64,000 nt of DNA, from contig NZ_AUFE01000032.1 in assembly GCF_000426345.1 (NCBI RefSeq), forward strand, positions 1 to 64,000, in the 5' to 3' direction. The notes beneath the pieces are model-generated. The model was not told the DNA's origin. It was given only the letters and a program-made list of their open reading frames with translations, and did not search any database. The translations under genes and the position numbers were made by a program. Of this stretch, positions 16,926 through 26,405 are shown piece after piece. Position 1 is the stretch's first letter. Every line of letters starts with the position of its first letter. The DNA is from Cupriavidus phytohabitans (lineage in GTDB: Bacteria > Pseudomonadota > Gammaproteobacteria > Burkholderiales > Burkholderiaceae).

Positions 16926-18680
16926 ATGATGCCACCCGCCAACCGCCGCGCGGAACAACCCGCTCCTGGCTTCGACAGCCAGCTGCTGCGCGCGCCGCCC
17001 AACCGCTTCGACCTGGCGCTGCTGCCGATCATCCTGGCCGTGATCGTGATGATCGCGTTCGCCGCGCAGCAGATGAATGCCCCGTTCCACCCCGACCAGC
17101 AGCTGGCGGTGCACCTGGACGTGGCCTACCTGCCCTACTACCTGATGCGCACCAGCATCCGCATGCTGGCGGCGCTGGCGGCGTCACTGCTGTTCTCGCT
17201 GGCGTTCGCGGCGCTGGCGTCCAAGAGCCGCACCGCCGAGAAGGTGCTGGTGCCGGCCCTGGATATCTTGCAGTCGATCCCGGTGCTGGGCTTCCTGTCG
17301 ATCACGGTGACGGGCTTTATCGCGCTCTTCCCCGGCAATATCGCCGGCGTGGAATGCGCGGCGATCTTCGCCATCTTCACCTCGCAGGCGTGGAACATGG
17401 CGTTCAGCCTGTACCAGTCGTTCCGCACCATCCCGGGCGACCTGCTGGAGGCCGCGGCCATGTTCCGGCTCTCGCCATGGCAGCGCTTCTGGCGGCTGGA
17501 AGTGCCGTTCGCGATGCCGGGACTGCTGTGGAACATGATGATGTCGATGTCGGGCGGCTGGTTCTTCGTGGTCGCGTCCGAGGCGATCTCGGTGTCGGGA
17601 CACGATATCCGCCTGCCGGGCATCGGCTCCTACATCGCGCTGGCGATCCAGCAGCAGGACCTGGCCGCGATTGGCTGGGCAATCCTGGCCATGCTGGTCG
17701 GCATCCTGCTGTACGACCAGCTGCTGTTCCGCCCGCTGGTGGCATGGGCCGACCGCTTCCGCTTCGAGACGCTGGCGCAGGACAAGCTGCCGCAGTCGTG
17801 GCTGCTGGACCTGCTGCGGCGCTCGGCGTGGGTCGGCGCGCTGCTGGCGCATGCGGCGGCGCTGGCCTCGCGCACGCTGGCCTGGGGCGCGCAGCGGCGC
17901 TCGCCAGTCGCTGCGCGGCCTGCCGACCCGCGCCGCGCGCAGTGGCTCGGCCGCGCGCGTGACGCGGTGATCGTGCTGGTGGCGCTGGCGGCGCTGGTGC
18001 GCATCGGCTACTTCGTGCATAGCGAAGTGGGCTGGGCCGAGGTCGGTCACGTGCTGTGGCTCGGCACCATCACCATGGTGCGCGTGGTGCTGCTGATCGC
18101 GCTGGCGGCGCTGGTATGGGTGCCGATCGGCATCCGCATCGGCCTGAACCCCGACCTGGCACGTGTCGCGCAGCCGGTGGCGCAGTTCCTGGCGGCGTTC
18201 CCGGCCAACCTGATGTTCCCGCTGGCGGTGATGCTGATCGCTCGTTTCGGCCTGAACCCGGAGATCTGGCTGAGCCCGCTGCTGGTGTTCGGCACGCAGT
18301 GGTACATCCTCTTCAACGTGGTGGCGGGCGCTTCGGGCATCCCCACCGAGCTGAAGCTGGCGGCGCGCAACTTCGGCTTGCGCGGCTGGCTGCTGTGGAA
18401 GCGCTTCCTGGTCCCGGCGGTGTTCCCCAGCCTGCTGACCGGGCTGGTGACGGCCGCCGGCGGTTCTTGGAATGCCAGCATCGTGTCCGAGTACGTGACC
18501 TGGGGCGACCGCACCATCGTCGCCACCGGGCTCGGCAGCTATATCGCCGAGACCACCGCGCGCGGCGACTTCCCGCGCATCGCGCTGGGCATCGGCGTGA
18601 TGGCGTTGTTCGTGGTCGGCTTCAACCGGCTGCTGTGGAACCGACTGTACCAACTCGCGCAAGAGCGCACCCGCCTGTAA
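16926..18680 (+). CDS. ABC transporter permease, two fused permease domains
   Basis: A 584-residue inner-membrane protein made of two BPD permease domains in tandem (about residues 20-270 and 350-584). Each half has its own ATPase-contacting loop: EAAAMFRLSPWQRFWRLEVP in the first and ELKLAARNFGLRGWLLWKR in the second. This fused form belongs to the nitrate/sulfonate/taurine-like class. No substrate-binding protein is encoded nearby, so the substrate is unknown. The start ATGATG follows a 10-bp tandem repeat and a weak GAGAAG ribosome site. Confidence 0.9.
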   Translation: MMPPANRRAEQPAPGFDSQLLRAPPNRFDLALLPIILAVIVMIAFAAQQMNAPFHPDQQLAVHLDVAYLPYYLMRTSIRMLAALAASLLFSLAFAALASKSRTAEKVLVPALDILQSIPVLGFLSITVTGFIALFPGNIAGVECAAIFAIFTSQAWNMAFSLYQSFRTIPGDLLEAAAMFRLSPWQRFWRLEVPFAMPGLLWNMMMSMSGGWFFVVASEAISVSGHDIRLPGIGSYIALAIQQQDLAAIGWAILAMLVGILLYDQLLFRPLVAWADRFRFETLAQDKLPQSWLLDLLRRSAWVGALLAHAAALASRTLAWGAQRRSPVAARPADPRRAQWLGRARDAVIVLVALAALVRIGYFVHSEVGWAEVGHVLWLGTITMVRVVLLIALAALVWVPIGIRIGLNPDLARVAQPVAQFLAAFPANLMFPLAVMLIARFGLNPEIWLSPLLVFGTQWYILFNVVAGASGIPTELKLAARNFGLRGWLLWKRFLVPAVFPSLLTGLVTAAGGSWNASIVSEYVTWGDRTIVATGLGSYIAETTARGDFPRIALGIGVMALFVVGFNRLLWNRLYQLAQERTRL

Positions 18681-18687
18681 GGCAACG

Positions 18688-20025
18688 ATGGCAGAAAACA
18701 CCCAACCCACCACCGCGGCCGCCGTGATCGAGTTGCGCGGCGTCGGCAAAATCTTCCGCACTGCCAGCCAGAGCGACCGCGCCGTGCTAGAAGGCGTCGA
18801 CCTGACGCTGCGCGAGGGCGAGATCGTCGCCATGCTGGGCAAGTCCGGCTCGGGCAAGTCGACGCTGCTGCGCATCATGGCCGGGCTGGCCGGCGCCGAC
18901 CGGGGCGAGGTGCGCTTCCGCGGCGAGCGCCTCGCGGGCACCGCCAAAGGCATCGCCATGGTGTTCCAGTCATTCGCGCTGTTCCCGTGGCTGACGGTGC
19001 AGCAGAACGTCGAACTGGGCCTCGAAGCGCAAGGCGTGCCCAGGGCCGAGCGCGAGCGCCGCGCCGAGGCCGCGATCGACATGATCGGGCTGGCCGGCTT
19101 CAACAGCGCGCTGCCGCGCGAGCTGTCCGGCGGCATGCGCCAGCGCGTGGGCATTGCGCGCGCGCTGGTGACCGAGCCCGACCTGCTGCTGATGGACGAA
19201 GCCTTCTCGGCGCTGGATGTGCTGACCGGCGAGACGCTGCGCGACGAGATGCTGGCGCTGTGGGAAAGTGGCCGCGCCAATATCCGCAGCATCCTGATCG
19301 TGTCGCACAATATCGAAGAGGCGGTGATGATGGCCGACCGCATCGTGATCCTGTCGAGCGATCCCGGCCGCATTCGCGCCGAGGTTCCGGTCACGCTGCC
19401 GCGCCCGCGCAACCGCGACAGCGCGCAGGTGCGCTCGCTGGTCGACGAGATCTACGCCCTGATGACCGCGCCGGCTGCCGAGACGCGGCTGCCCGCGCAG
19501 GCCCCCGCGCGCCAGATCGGCTACCGCTTGCCGGACGCCGATATCAGCCAGATGGAAGCCATCCTCGACCTGCTGTGCGAGGCGCCCTTCAACTGCCGCG
19601 CCGACCTGCCCCATCTGGCCGACGAAGCCGGCCTGACCGACGATGAGCTGCTGCCCGCGTGCGAGGCGCTGCAGCTGGTACGGCTGGTGTCGATCGAGGC
19701 CGGAGACATCACGGCCACCGAAGCGGGCCGCACTTACTATGCCTCGGGGCCGCAGCAGCGCAAGGCGATCTTCGGCCGGCAACTGCTCGCCAACGTCGCG
19801 CTGGCCGCGCATATCCGGCGCGAGCTGGTGGCGAGCGAGGCGGGCGAGATCGGCGAGGAACAGGTGCTGAACGCACTGGAGCAGTTCCTGAAGCCGGCCG
19901 AAGCCGAGCGCGTGCTGAGCGTGGCGATTGGCTGGGGGCGGTACGGGGAGATCTTCGGGTACAGCTATAACAGCGGGATGCTGACGTTGCCGGAGGATGA
20001 GATGCCGGTGGGGCACGGGGCTTGA
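18688..20025 (+). CDS. ABC transporter ATPase with C-terminal AAA-associated domain
   Basis: ATP-binding partner of the preceding permease, seven bases away. Residues 1-260 are a NitT/TauT-type ATPase: Walker A GKSGSGKST, signature LSGGMRQRVGIARAL, Walker B LLLMDEAFSALD and switch His in VSHNIEEAV. Residues about 285-445 form an extra domain, starting near SQMEAILDLLCEAPFNCRAD, of the AAA-associated C-terminal type. That domain looks like a winged-helix followed by a helical part and may regulate the pump. The fused permease plus this ATPase is a recurring pair in proteobacteria; its substrate is not established. Confidence 0.9.
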   Translation: MAENTQPTTAAAVIELRGVGKIFRTASQSDRAVLEGVDLTLREGEIVAMLGKSGSGKSTLLRIMAGLAGADRGEVRFRGERLAGTAKGIAMVFQSFALFPWLTVQQNVELGLEAQGVPRAERERRAEAAIDMIGLAGFNSALPRELSGGMRQRVGIARALVTEPDLLLMDEAFSALDVLTGETLRDEMLALWESGRANIRSILIVSHNIEEAVMMADRIVILSSDPGRIRAEVPVTLPRPRNRDSAQVRSLVDEIYALMTAPAAETRLPAQAPARQIGYRLPDADISQMEAILDLLCEAPFNCRADLPHLADEAGLTDDELLPACEALQLVRLVSIEAGDITATEAGRTYYASGPQQRKAIFGRQLLANVALAAHIRRELVASEAGEIGEEQVLNALEQFLKPAEAERVLSVAIGWGRYGEIFGYSYNSGMLTLPEDEMPVGHGA

Positions 20026-20053
20026 GCATGCCGCCGGTTTGCACACCACGCCA

Positions 20054-20169
20054 GTGGGAGAGGGGCCGGGGGTGAGGGCGGGCGGTACCACGAAGTGAAC
20101 GCCAGCCTGCTGCAAGCGCCTGCCCTCACCCCCTGCCCCTCTCCCGCAAGCGGGAGAGGGGAGCAAACC
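20054..20169. repeat. GC palindromic repeat, copy 3 (composite inverted pair)
   Basis: A left element (20054-20079) and a right element (20122-20147) are inverted copies of about 26 bases with few mismatches, separated by 42 bases. The right element continues into a full hairpin, CCCCTCTCCCGC-aa-GCGGGAGAGGGG. It lies between the convergent ends of the ABC ATPase and the FUSC gene and resembles a paired BIME-like unit. Confidence 0.75.
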
Positions 20170-20195
20170 CGCGGAAGCTACCTGCGCTAAGTGCT

Positions 20196-22553
20196 CTACG
20201 ACCGCGCCCGCATCGCGCGGCCAATCGCCCCCGTACGCAGTGCGATCTTCGCCGCGTCCTCGCGCAGCGCGCGCAGCCGGCGCTCCAGCACCGCATTGGC
20301 GGGACGACCCGTGGAGCTGGACGTCGGCCCGGCCTGTTCGCTCGACTCGCCCGCCGCGGCGGCCTGCACCAGCGTATCGGTGCGGCGCTTGTCCGCCGAG
20401 TCCGCCAGCCGCGCGCGGCGCTCGGCCGCCGCATCCTCCGCGGCTTCGACAGCGGCGGCGGCGTCGCCCATCGCCGGCCCCGCGGCTACCGCCAGCGGTA
20501 CCTGTACTTCGGCCACGACCGGCGCGCGTTCGCGGCGGATAAAGCCCGCCCCGCGCCCGCCGCCACGCTCGTCGGCATGCAACCGCTCGCTGGCCAGCTG
20601 CAGGCTGCTGCGCGCCGCTTCGGTAGCCTGCTCGATCGCCGCCTCGGCAGCGGGAATATCCAACTCAGCATAGTGCTGCCGCACCTGGATCCGCGCCGCC
20701 GCCACGTGCGCCGCCACCAGGTAGTTCTGCACGATAAAGCGGTTCAGGTTGTCGACCGCGCGATGCCGGCTCTTGGGCTCGTCCAGCATGCGCTGGAACG
20801 AAGAGATCAGCGCCGACAGGTTGTCCATGAACTGCTTGCGCTGCACGCGGTAGGCAAAGTCGTCCTTGGCCCGGCGCAGCAGCAGGTCGCGCGTGGCGGC
20901 GATATAGCGGCGGTTGGCCTGCAGCACGTTCTCCACCAGCTTGGGGATGGCGCGGTATTCCCAGCTCGGCAGCACGAAGCTGAACAGCGAGGCGATGATG
21001 CCGCCGATCACCGTATCGACCAGTCGCTCTCCCGCCACCGTCGGGCTGCCCGGCATCAGCAGGTTGATCTGGATGAGCACCTGGATGCAGGCCGCGATGG
21101 CGGTATAGCGGTACTTGATGGTCACGAACGCTGCGCTGGCCACCAGCGACAGGAACAGCACGCCCAGCAGTATCAGCGGCTCGTCCACCACCTTCAGGAT
21201 CCCCACTGCCACCACGCAGCCGATCAGCGTGCCGATCACGCGGTCGTTGTAGCGCTGCTTGGTCATGCTGAAGTTGGGCTTCAGGATGACGATGATGGTC
21301 AGCAGGATCCAGTAGCTGTGCGACACGTAGGGCAGGTGGTTGGTGATCCACAGCCCCAGCGCCACCGCCATCGACATGCGCAGGGCAAAGCGGAACGCCG
21401 GCGAGCGCCAGTGCAGGTTGTCGCGCAGCACGCCCAGTTCGTACTTCTGGCGCGTCAGGAACGGCGTCATGTCGCTGCCCGGCAGCACCTTGGCCGGTTC
21501 CACCGGCGTGCGCGAGGCCTCGTGCAGCTGGCCGATCAGCGTGACCGCGCCGCGGATCATGTCCAGCGTCTCGGCCAGCGCGGTCATCGCCGCCGGGTTG
21601 ATATGGTGGTGGCGCAGCTGCGCGATCTCGGCCTCGACCGCGCGCAGGCCCTCGCGGTATTCCACGATGCCGTACGAGCCGCGGCCGCGCGTGACCTCGT
21701 AGGCGATCTCTTCCACGTCCTTGCACATCAGCACCACCAGCCCGCGCAGGTGGTCCAGCACCGGCGTGCCGCCGAAGGTCTGGCGCAGCAGCGGATAGTC
21801 GGTGTTGGTCGACAGCACGTACTCGTACAGGTCGAGCATGCGCAGGTGCACCTGCACCAGCAGCCCGTCGTGCGGCGTGCGGTTGCCGCGCAGCACCAGG
21901 TCGCGCGCGGCCTGCTGGCGCTCGGCCACCACGATCTGCTGGCGCACCAGCTGGTTGAACCGGGCCTCGTAGTTGTTGCCGGCATCGTAGAAGCCGGCCT
22001 TGATCTCGAGGTAGCCGGCCAGCTCGTACAACGACTCGGCCAGCACCTGCTGCCTGGTGCGGCGCTCGGTCAGCCAGCTCACCAGCATCGCGTAGCCGAG
22101 GTAGGCCACCGCGCCGGCGCTGAAGTGCGCCGCATGCACCAGCGCGCGCTCGACCACGAAATCCTCGTTGATCGTGAGCGTCATCACGAACAGCGCCGCG
22201 AATTGCAGCGGCAAGGTCTTGTTGCCGTACACCGTCATCATGGCGGCGAGGAACGTCACCAGCACCAGCACGAACGGCATCACGCGCGGGAACGGCGTGG
22301 TCAGCGCCACCACCAGTGTCACGGCGCTGCACAGCAGCACGCTCGCCAGCATCTCGTTGAACTTGTGGCTCAGCGGGCTGGGCAGGTCCATCAGGCTGGT
22401 GCACAGCGCGCCCATCGACACCACCATCGCGGTGGGCAAGTCGGAGAACTGCAGCGCGATCAGCGTGGCGCCGATCACCCCGGTGGCCGAGCGCAGCCCC
22501 CGGTACACGTAGTGCGAATACAGGAAGGTGCGGGGGTCGTGCGCGTATTGCAT
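20196..22553 (-). CDS. FUSC-family inner-membrane protein (YccS-like)
   Basis: A 785-residue protein with the two-part FUSC design: an N-terminal membrane bundle (about residues 20-170), a long soluble helical region, a second membrane bundle (about 395-545) containing SYWILLTIIVILKPNFSMTK, and a cytoplasmic tail. The tail after residue 660 is Ala/Glu/Arg-rich and low in complexity. Relatives are proposed exporters of aromatic acids (AaeB) or YccS proteins of unknown role. No AaeA-like adaptor gene is adjacent, so YccS-like is the safer label. Confidence 0.88.
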   Translation of the reverse strand: MQYAHDPRTFLYSHYVYRGLRSATGVIGATLIALQFSDLPTAMVVSMGALCTSLMDLPSPLSHKFNEMLASVLLCSAVTLVVALTTPFPRVMPFVLVLVTFLAAMMTVYGNKTLPLQFAALFVMTLTINEDFVVERALVHAAHFSAGAVAYLGYAMLVSWLTERRTRQQVLAESLYELAGYLEIKAGFYDAGNNYEARFNQLVRQQIVVAERQQAARDLVLRGNRTPHDGLLVQVHLRMLDLYEYVLSTNTDYPLLRQTFGGTPVLDHLRGLVVLMCKDVEEIAYEVTRGRGSYGIVEYREGLRAVEAEIAQLRHHHINPAAMTALAETLDMIRGAVTLIGQLHEASRTPVEPAKVLPGSDMTPFLTRQKYELGVLRDNLHWRSPAFRFALRMSMAVALGLWITNHLPYVSHSYWILLTIIVILKPNFSMTKQRYNDRVIGTLIGCVVAVGILKVVDEPLILLGVLFLSLVASAAFVTIKYRYTAIAACIQVLIQINLLMPGSPTVAGERLVDTVIGGIIASLFSFVLPSWEYRAIPKLVENVLQANRRYIAATRDLLLRRAKDDFAYRVQRKQFMDNLSALISSFQRMLDEPKSRHRAVDNLNRFIVQNYLVAAHVAAARIQVRQHYAELDIPAAEAAIEQATEAARSSLQLASERLHADERGGGRGAGFIRRERAPVVAEVQVPLAVAAGPAMGDAAAAVEAAEDAAAERRARLADSADKRRTDTLVQAAAAGESSEQAGPTSSSTGRPANAVLERRLRALREDAAKIALRTGAIGRAMRARS

Positions 22554-22598
22554 GCGGCGAAGCGGCGGGGGCCAGGTTGTGGGGATTGCAGCGCTACG

Positions 22599-24422
22599 TC
22601 ACTGGCCCAGCCAGCGCGAGCGCGCCGCATGCCGGCCGTCCGCCAGCTTGACCTTGAACTGCGCCGCGGGCTCGCGCGCCAGCGTCACGGGCAGCACCTG
22701 CAGCTCGTCGCGGCGGAAGGCGTGCAGGTCGACGCGGTCGCCGGTGCGGTAGCGTCCCAGCAGCTTGTCGATCTGGCCCGGCGCCACGCGCAGGCCGTCG
22801 ATGGCCACCAGCAGGTCGCCGGCCGACAGGCCCGCGGCCTGCGCCGCGCCGCCGTCCAGCACCTGCGTGACGCGTACCCAGCCGTCGTCGGTCTTGACCT
22901 TGATGCCCAGCGCCGCGGTGCGCGACGGCTTCTGTGCCTCGGCCTTGACGCCGATGTCCTTGAACAGCGCCGCCAGCGGCAGCTCGCCCGTGCCTTCGGT
23001 CAGCGAGCGCAGCAGCCCGCCCAGCTTCAGGCCGGTCACTTCGTCGAACAGCGCATAGACTTCCGGCTCGGTCACGCCACGCTGCATCGCGCCGGGCGCA
23101 TAGAAGCCGCGCCCGTAGCGGCGCCACAGCGCGCGCATGACATCATCGAGCGAGCGCCGTCCGCGCGACCTGGCGCGGATGGTCAGGTCCAGCGCCAGCG
23201 CCACCAGCGATCCCTTGGTGTAGTAGCTGACGATGGCGTTGGGCGCGTTCTCGTCCTGGCGGTAGTACTTGGTCCAGGCGTCGAACGAGCTTTCGGCCAC
23301 GCTCTGCTTGGTGCGGCCGTTGCCGCGCAGCACGCCGTTCCAGGTCTTGCCCAGCATCTCGACGTACTGGGCCTCGGTCACGCAGCCCGAGCGCACCAGC
23401 AGCAGATCGTCGTAGTAGCTGGTGAAGCCCTCGAACAGCCACAGCAGCGGCGTGTAGGTTTCCTCGGCCAGCCGGTACGGCACGAACGCGGCGGGCTTGA
23501 TGCGCTTGACGTTCCAGGTGTGGAAATACTCGTGGCTGCACAGGCCCAGGAAAGTGCGATAGCCCTCGCTAGTGTCGCTGTTGTCGCTCATGCCGCGCAC
23601 CGGCAGGTCATTGCGCGCGCACATCAGCGCGGTGCTGGCGCGGTGCTCGAGGCCGCCGTAGCCGTCGGTGGTGACCATCGTCATGAAGACGTAGCGGCGG
23701 TTGCTGTCCAGGAACGGTGCCTCGGCGCTGCGGGGTTCGAACAGGCGGATCTGGGTTTCGCAGATGCGCTTGAGGTCGCGGCACACGCGCTCGAGGTCGA
23801 GGTTGGGCACGCGGCCGGTGAAGACCACGTCGTGCTGCGCGCCGCAGGCGCGGAAGCTGGCGAGCTGGAAATTGCCCATCTCCACCGGGTGGTCAACCAG
23901 TTCGTCGTAGTCCGCGACCTGGTAGCGGCCGAAGCCGTAGCGCTTCGCGCCGTCGCGGCCCAGTGCTTCCGGCATTGCGGTGGCGACGCGCCAGCCGCGG
24001 TAAGCCTCGCCTTCGGGAGCGTGGATATCGACGGTGCATGGCCGCTCGGCCTGGCCTTCGACGCACAGGAACACCGAGCTGCCATTGAAGAAGCCATGGG
24101 TGGCGTCCAGGTGCGCGGCGCGCACCGACAGGTCCCAGGCATAGATTTCGTAGCTCAGCGTCAGCGGGCCGTCCGACAGGCCCACCGGCGCGGCCTGCCA
24201 GCTCTGCTTGTCGAGCTTGGTCAGCGAGACTTCGCGGCCGCCGGCATCGGCGCGGATGCGCACGATATGGCGGGCGAAGTCGCGGATCATGTAACTGCCC
24301 GGGATCCACGCGGGCAGCGTGAAGCGCTGGCCGGCGGGATCGGGCTCGCTCACCGTGACGGTGACGGCAAAGAGGTGCGCCTCAGGCGCAAGCGGGGCGA
24401 TGGCGTAGCGGATCGGCGTCAT
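22599..24422 (-). CDS. M61-family glycyl aminopeptidase with PDZ domain
   Basis: A 607-residue zinc peptidase of family M61. The zinc motif HEYFH (about 297-301, in CSHEYFHTWNVKRIKP) and the downstream ligand Glu in LWLFEGFTSYYDD are visible. An N-terminal beta domain precedes the catalytic domain. A PDZ domain lies at about 500-580 (LGIKVKTDDGWVRVTQVLDG, then AGLSAGDLLVAIDG). No signal peptide is seen, so the protein is probably cytoplasmic. The start at MTPIRYAI is preferred over a GTG eight codons upstream; neither has a good ribosome site. Confidence 0.92.
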   Translation of the reverse strand: MTPIRYAIAPLAPEAHLFAVTVTVSEPDPAGQRFTLPAWIPGSYMIRDFARHIVRIRADAGGREVSLTKLDKQSWQAAPVGLSDGPLTLSYEIYAWDLSVRAAHLDATHGFFNGSSVFLCVEGQAERPCTVDIHAPEGEAYRGWRVATAMPEALGRDGAKRYGFGRYQVADYDELVDHPVEMGNFQLASFRACGAQHDVVFTGRVPNLDLERVCRDLKRICETQIRLFEPRSAEAPFLDSNRRYVFMTMVTTDGYGGLEHRASTALMCARNDLPVRGMSDNSDTSEGYRTFLGLCSHEYFHTWNVKRIKPAAFVPYRLAEETYTPLLWLFEGFTSYYDDLLLVRSGCVTEAQYVEMLGKTWNGVLRGNGRTKQSVAESSFDAWTKYYRQDENAPNAIVSYYTKGSLVALALDLTIRARSRGRRSLDDVMRALWRRYGRGFYAPGAMQRGVTEPEVYALFDEVTGLKLGGLLRSLTEGTGELPLAALFKDIGVKAEAQKPSRTAALGIKVKTDDGWVRVTQVLDGGAAQAAGLSAGDLLVAIDGLRVAPGQIDKLLGRYRTGDRVDLHAFRRDELQVLPVTLAREPAAQFKVKLADGRHAARSRWLGQ

Positions 24423-24486
24423 GGCAGGATTGTAACGTCGGCGCACTGCTGGCCTCGCCGACGCTCATGAAGCAGCCGGTCGCTCC

Positions 24487-25491
24487 TCAGGAGCGATTGA
24501 CGTCGACGACCACGCGGCCGCGCATGCCGCCCTCCACGATCCTGCGGCCGGCGTCGATCGCCTCGGCCAGCCCGATCTCGCGCGTGATCGCGTTCAGGCG
24601 ATCCGGCTCCAGGTCGCTCGCCAGCCGCTGCCACGCGCGCTCGCGCAGCGGCATGGCAGCCATCACGCTGTCGATGCCGTGCAGCGTCACGCCGCGCAGG
24701 ATGAACGGCGCCACCGATGCCGGGAAGTCCATGCCCTGCGCCAGCCCGCATGCCGTCACCACGCCGCCGTAGCGCACCTGCGCGCAGGCATTGACCAGCG
24801 TGTGCGAGCCGACCGAATCCACCACCGCGGCCCAGCGTTCCTTTTGCAGCGGCTTGCCGGGCACGCCAAGCTCGGTGCGGTCGATGACATCGGCGGCGCC
24901 CAGGGCCTTCAGGAAGTCCGCTTCATTGGTCTTGCCTGTCGACGCCACCACCTTGTAGCCCAGCTTGCTCAGCACCGCGATCGCGACCGAGCCCACGCCG
25001 CCCGAGGCGCCGGTCACCAGCACCTCGCCATCGCCGGGCCGCACCGGGCCATTGACGCCGCCGCGCTCCAGCGCCAGCACCGACAGCATCGCGGTGTAGC
25101 CGGCGGTGCCGATCGCCATGGCCTGGCGCGTGGTGAAGGCATCGGGCAGGCGCACCAGCCAGTCGCCCTTCAGCCGCGCGCGCTGCGCCAGGCAGCCCCA
25201 GTGGGTCTCGCCCACTCCGTAGCCGTTCAGCACCACCTTGTCGCCGGCCTGCCAGCGCGGGCTGGACGATTGCAGCACCGTGCCGGCCCCGTCGATGCCC
25301 GCCACCATCGGCCACTTGCGCACCACCGGCGAGCGGCCCGTGATCGCCAGGCCGTCCTTGAAGTTGATGGTGGAGTAGTCCACGGCAACCAGCACGTCGC
25401 CTTCAGGTGGCAACTGCGCCTCGTCCAGCGTAGCGAGATTGGCCTGGGTGGCGCCGTCGGCCTGGGTCAGCAGCAATGCCTGGAACGTCAT
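24487..25491 (-). CDS. acuI: Acrylyl-CoA reductase / YhdH-type quinone oxidoreductase
   Basis: A 334-residue medium-chain dehydrogenase/reductase without the structural zinc lobe. Family marks are YSTINFKDGLAITGR, the Rossmann loop VTGASGGVGSVAIAVL and CGLAQGMDFPASVAPFILRGV. AcuI/YhdH enzymes reduce acryloyl-CoA to propionyl-CoA with NADPH, removing a toxic electrophile. AAGGAGA precedes the ATG. It lies 111 bases upstream of the dsbC stop on the same strand arrangement. Confidence 0.93.
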   Translation of the reverse strand: MTFQALLLTQADGATQANLATLDEAQLPPEGDVLVAVDYSTINFKDGLAITGRSPVVRKWPMVAGIDGAGTVLQSSSPRWQAGDKVVLNGYGVGETHWGCLAQRARLKGDWLVRLPDAFTTRQAMAIGTAGYTAMLSVLALERGGVNGPVRPGDGEVLVTGASGGVGSVAIAVLSKLGYKVVASTGKTNEADFLKALGAADVIDRTELGVPGKPLQKERWAAVVDSVGSHTLVNACAQVRYGGVVTACGLAQGMDFPASVAPFILRGVTLHGIDSVMAAMPLRERAWQRLASDLEPDRLNAITREIGLAEAIDAGRRIVEGGMRGRVVVDVNRS

Positions 25492-25602
25492 GGTGTCTCC
25501 TTGCCGCCTGGCGGCGGTCGCCTGGGAATGAGGGGAAAGCGGAAAGCAGAACGGCCGGACAAGTCCGGCCGCTGATCGAGCCGGGTCAGGTCCGGCGCGC
25601 GC

Positions 25603-26361
25603 TTATTTCTTGATGCTGGCGAGCTTCTTCTCCAGCGTGGCCACGTCGGCCGCGCCCGGGATGCGGGTGCCGTCCATGAAGAACACCGCCGGCGTGCCGG
25701 TGACATTCATGCTCTGGCCCAGCGCCAGGTTCTCCTGCAGCGGCGTCTGGCAACTGCCATTGCCGGTCAGCGCCACATGCTTGAGCATCCAGTCGCGCCA
25801 GGCCTTGGTGCGGTCGGCTGCGCACCAGACCTGCTTGGCCTTGGTCTCGGAGTCCGGCGACAGCACCGGGTACAGGAAGGTGTACACGGTGATGTTGTCC
25901 ATCTGCTGGAAGGTCTGCTCGATGCGCTTGCAGTAGCCGCAGTTGGGGTCGGAGAACACCGCGATCTGCCGGCTGCCATCGCCCTTGGTCCACTTGATCG
26001 CGCGCGCCAGCGGCAGGTCCGACCACTTGATGCGGTTGATCTCGGCCATCCGCTCCTCGGTCAGATTGGTGCCGGTGCGGGTGTCGATCATCTCGCCGTT
26101 GAGGATGTAGCGGCCGGTGCTGTCGGTATAGACCACCTGCCCGCCGATATTGGCTTCGAACAGCCCGGGCACCGGGGTCTTGCTGACGCTTTTCACCTCG
26201 GCACGGCCGCCCAGCACCTTCTGCAGCGACTCCCTGATGCGGTCGGTGCCGGGTTCGCCCGCTGCCATGGCATGCATGGCAAAGCCCGCCGCGGCCAGGC
26301 CGCCCACGACGGCGGTGACGGCAGCGCTGCGGACAGGGTGGTGGCGCAGGAATTGAAACAT
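25603..26361 (-). CDS. dsbC: Thiol:disulfide interchange protein DsbC
   Basis: Periplasmic disulfide isomerase of 252 residues. A signal peptide ends near residue 34 (AMAAG). An N-terminal dimerisation domain is followed by the thioredoxin fold with active site CGYC (141-144, in SDPNCGYCKRIEQ) and the cis-Pro in VTGTPAVFF. A second Cys pair lies in QVWCAAD and GSCQTP. The start at MFQF has GGAG six bases ahead; a start at 26406 would overlap the ubiH-like stop (ATGA) but spoil the signal peptide. Confidence 0.94.
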   Translation of the reverse strand: MFQFLRHHPVRSAAVTAVVGGLAAAGFAMHAMAAGEPGTDRIRESLQKVLGGRAEVKSVSKTPVPGLFEANIGGQVVYTDSTGRYILNGEMIDTRTGTNLTEERMAEINRIKWSDLPLARAIKWTKGDGSRQIAVFSDPNCGYCKRIEQTFQQMDNITVYTFLYPVLSPDSETKAKQVWCAADRTKAWRDWMLKHVALTGNGSCQTPLQENLALGQSMNVTGTPAVFFMDGTRIPGAADVATLEKKLASIKK

Positions 26362-26405
26362 GTGGACTCCAGGGGTATTCGGTGATCGTTCGGGGAGCGG
26401 TGGCA

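Noticed and set aside
20577-24470. A 1297-codon open frame on plus, antisense to the FUSC and M61 genes
   Set aside because: It is His/Gln/Arg-rich with no domain and runs across two well-supported genes and their gap; long antisense frames are expected at this GC content.
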